This document shows positions 61,737-64,000 of a stretch of DNA of 64,000 nucleotides, piece after piece. The notes below the pieces were generated by a model. That model was not told the origin of the DNA. It did no database searches and saw only the letters and a program-made list of their open reading frames with translations. Positions within the stretch are counted from its first letter, which is position 1; each line of letters starts with the position of its first letter. The translations under genes were made by a program, and so were the position numbers. The stretch is from Litoditis marina (Eukaryota > Nematoda > Chromadorea > Rhabditida > Rhabditidae), in assembly GCA_964036275.1 (NCBI GenBank), contig OZ038435.1:3844001-3908000 (forward strand). The letters are read 5' to 3'.

Positions 61737-63802
61737 ATGGTGGGTGCAAGAAACATCCCCGCTTTGGGTCGTAACTTCGATCTTTCTCCGGGAGTGAGCA
61801 GATTCTCTTCCGCTCGTCTTTACTTGAAACGTGGACAGAAGAAGCCTCTCATCAAGAAACAGAAGGATGTGAGTTCATTTTCGAATTAATTTTAGTAAGC
61901 AGTTCGATCTGTAAAATTATGTTGCCGTTTTTATCAAGTCCTTTTGTATCACGACTATATAAGTATACTTCCGTAAAACGAGTGGTAACAAAAAAGAAGA
62001 CAGCACAATTTAAAACTGCGAAAGACTGATCTGACATTCATAACTGGAGTGAACTTGCATGCTGTATTTATATTGAGTTGTTCATCATTCAAATGCTGTT
62101 TTGAATCAACTGACAAGAAGTGAAATACACGAATCAAATAGTTACTGTAGCTAGAATAAATTGCCGTATCCACATTTTGTTTTGTGACCGTGTTCACAAA
62201 ATACGCAGTAACTTTCTGCTGCTCTCATGAAAGTGAGCAGTGTTTTATGTGAATAGTAATGATAGTAAAGTTACAAATGTAGTTTTCAAAACATTTCTAT
62301 TGGGAAAGATCTCCCTGATATTCAGGACGATTCAAATCTTTGAAAAACAATCATGTTGTTGATCTACGTTTCATTTTCTCATAATTTATAATTTCAGGCC
62401 GATATGCTTCCTCTCCAGCGAACTGGTCCCAAGTTCAAGCTCGGACATAACTCCAAGACTCCCCTCCGAAGCACCATCACTCCCGGAACCGTCCTCATCG
62501 TTCTGGCTGGTCGCCATAAGGGAAAGAGAGTTGTTTTCTTGAAGCAGCTCGAGAAGTCCGGCCTCCTCCTCGTCACCGGTATGTTTTGCTTTTGTAATAA
62601 GTTAGGCGGTACGGATAGTTGCCGTCTTATAACAACCATAGTGTGAGTGAATATTTTTGAGAGCAACAGTTGCGGTCGAATAGTTTTTCCATAAGATTTT
62701 GAACCTTGAGTATTCATGAGATCTTTCTAATTGTAGAAAGAAAAGTCGAACTGAGTGAGTGCCCAGTCGTTGATGGTCATGAGTGTGTAAGTTTCTCTAT
62801 GACATTGCTAGTATTCGCCTAGTCGTAAAAGTTTAAAGAGGCCGCTTCATTGATTGTCCTCACTTTTCCCCATTCAATATCTAGATCACACGGGTACTAT
62901 ATTAATATCCATGTTGTTAGGTTTAGTTCAAGAAACTGACTAACCTAGTTTTAAATGGTTTGTTACCATAAAATGGAAGGTTTGTTAGTGGTGGGCGAGG
63001 AAAGAGTCACAGTTCAATTTATGTAGTTGCACTGTGCTAATTTTCTCGAATATCGTTGGCTATGACACATTATGCGAGTAGGGCTTGCTTCTAGCTCCCC
63101 TACTCCACCTCAGTGATCACACATGTTTTTTCATTCGTCCACCAAACTTGCTTGTTGGAAACTAATAAGATTTCGCTTAGCTCATTCAAGATTTTAAGGC
63201 CCCCACAAGCTCAACAACTTCCCCTTGAGAAGAATCGCCCAGGCTTTCGTTATTGCCACCAAGACCAAGGTTGACGTTTCTGGAGTCAAGGTTCCCGATC
63301 ATATCAATGATGACTACTTCAAGAGAAAGACTCTCGGAGCCAAGAAGGGAGAGAACATCTTCGCAGCCGGAAAGACCGAGTACAAGGTGTGCTATTTTGT
63401 GTGATTTTTCCCCCTCATTTTTGCGAGAGAAGAGTCACAGCTTCACTAGACTTTGCTGAAGGTGTGCTAATTTTCTCGAATATCATGAAAAGGTGACACA
63501 TAATGCGAGTAGGGCTTGCCTCTTGCTCCCCTACTCCACCTCAGTGCTCGCACAAATCTTATTCATTTCGAATTCATGTAAGTTTGATGATGTATAATGT
63601 CTTCTACAACGAAGTAATTGTCTCTATTTCATCAAAATGTGTTGTTTAGGTCACCGAACAGCGCAAGACTGACCAGAAGGCAATTGACAAGTCTATCCTT
63701 GCCGCCATCAAGAAGAACCCCGAGCACAAATTCCTTTTCGGTTATTTGGGATCTCGATTCTGCTTGGCCAAGAACCAGTATCCCCACAACCTTGTGTTCT
63801 AA
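61737..63802 (+). CDS. rpl-6: 60S ribosomal protein L6 (eL6)
   Basis: Four exons (61737-61868, 62398-62578, 63199-63386, 63650-63802) join in frame to 217 residues, the length of the Caenorhabditis protein. It is a structural protein of the large ribosomal subunit. Diagnostic stretches are [13 protein letters not shown] near the N-terminus, [20 protein letters not shown] in exon 2, [13 protein letters not shown] in exon 3 and [11 protein letters not shown] near the C-terminus. The N-terminus is of the short nematode type rather than the longer vertebrate form. The ATG is seven bases after a TTTTTTAG acceptor, consistent with SL trans-splicing. Codon use in this gene is strongly biased to C-ending codons, as expected for high expression. 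Confidence 0.97.
62995..63126 (+). ncRNA. Candidate H/ACA-type snoRNA, rpl-6 intron 2
   Basis: About 132 nt related to the element in the next intron. The 5' part folds: CGAGGAAA pairs with TTTTCTCG and, inside it, CACAGT pairs with ACTGTG. The 3' part has a GAGTAGGG/CCCCTACTC hairpin and an ACA triplet three bases from the end. The H box is weak. Introns of ribosomal protein genes are common hosts of snoRNAs. The RNA target is unknown. Confidence 0.55.
63423..63557 (+). ncRNA. Candidate H/ACA-type snoRNA, rpl-6 intron 3
   Basis: A paralogue of the intron 2 element. The outer stem CGAGAGAA/TTTTCTCG and the inner stem CACAGCTTCA/TGAAGGTGTG are kept although the bases differ from the other copy, so pairing has been preserved. 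ATATCA fits an H box (ANANNA) between the hairpins, and CACAAAT ends the unit. The apical part of hairpin 2 is almost identical in both copies. Confidence 0.6.
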
Positions 63803-64000
63803 GTTGTTGTTACTATAAATTGTTATCAAATTGCTGTGAATGTTTTACACTAAAAAATCTATTTACCTGGTTTGTTTCATTTTTACCCCGTTGCGGTGCG
63901 AAGTAGTGCGTTATGAGAAATAATTGCTCAAATAGAAGTAGTTGTGTGTCTCTGTTGTTCTTTTTTGGCTCCGTCACCAGAACACGTCTGTTGAGATCAG
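63803..64000. other. 3' flank of rpl-6
   Basis: 3' UTR and downstream DNA up to the window end. No canonical AATAAA is seen close to the stop codon; TATAAA at about 63814 is a possible variant. No other gene is visible. Confidence 0.4.

Overview
The window is a eukaryotic, intron-rich stretch that looks like nematode DNA. The clearest evidence is the ribosomal protein gene at the right end, whose N-terminal signature (RNFDLSPGV) and C-terminal LFGYLG region match nematode RPL-6. It is supported by an Argonaute of the worm-specific (WAGO-like) kind, a Dicer of nearly nematode DCR-1 length, and 3' splice acceptors placed 1-17 nt upstream of five of the six start codons, as expected for spliced-leader trans-splicing. 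The high intron number (49 coding exons in Dicer) and the density of hairpin transposons suggest a nematode other than Caenorhabditis. The species cannot be fixed from the sequence.

Layout, left to right. 1-3046 is repeat-rich intergenic DNA. 3047-7421 (+) is a 7-exon secreted astacin zinc metalloprotease. 7422-10620 holds MITE-like elements, a 725-bp near-perfect inverted repeat and a ~130-bp tandem array full of TGACGTCA palindromes. 10983-14957 (+) is an unrecognised 8-exon gene whose exons 2-6 each carry one copy of a short KQ-x-L-Q-like motif. 15864-25332 (-) is a 23-exon Argonaute. 26942-32087 (-) is a 12-exon F-box protein. 32088-41182 is a 9-kb intergenic region dominated by GA-rich polypurine, G-runs and dispersed MITEs. 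41183-60896 (-) is a 49-exon, 1890-residue Dicer. 61737-63802 (+) is a 4-exon rpl-6 gene, head-to-head with Dicer, whose introns 2 and 3 hold two related, foldable elements that look like H/ACA-type snoRNAs.

Biology. Dicer cuts double-stranded RNA and Argonaute binds the small-RNA products, so two core RNA-interference proteins lie about 16 kb apart on the same strand, with an F-box (ubiquitin-ligase adaptor) gene between them. A 297-bp-arm hairpin that would make an ideal Dicer substrate lies about 16 kb beyond the end of the Argonaute gene. The functional link between these elements is inference.

All exon models were built by hand from splice sites, reading frame and family similarity. In every multi-exon gene the chosen exons join in frame from start to stop. 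Individual boundaries could be off by a few bases, especially where a non-consensus donor was used.
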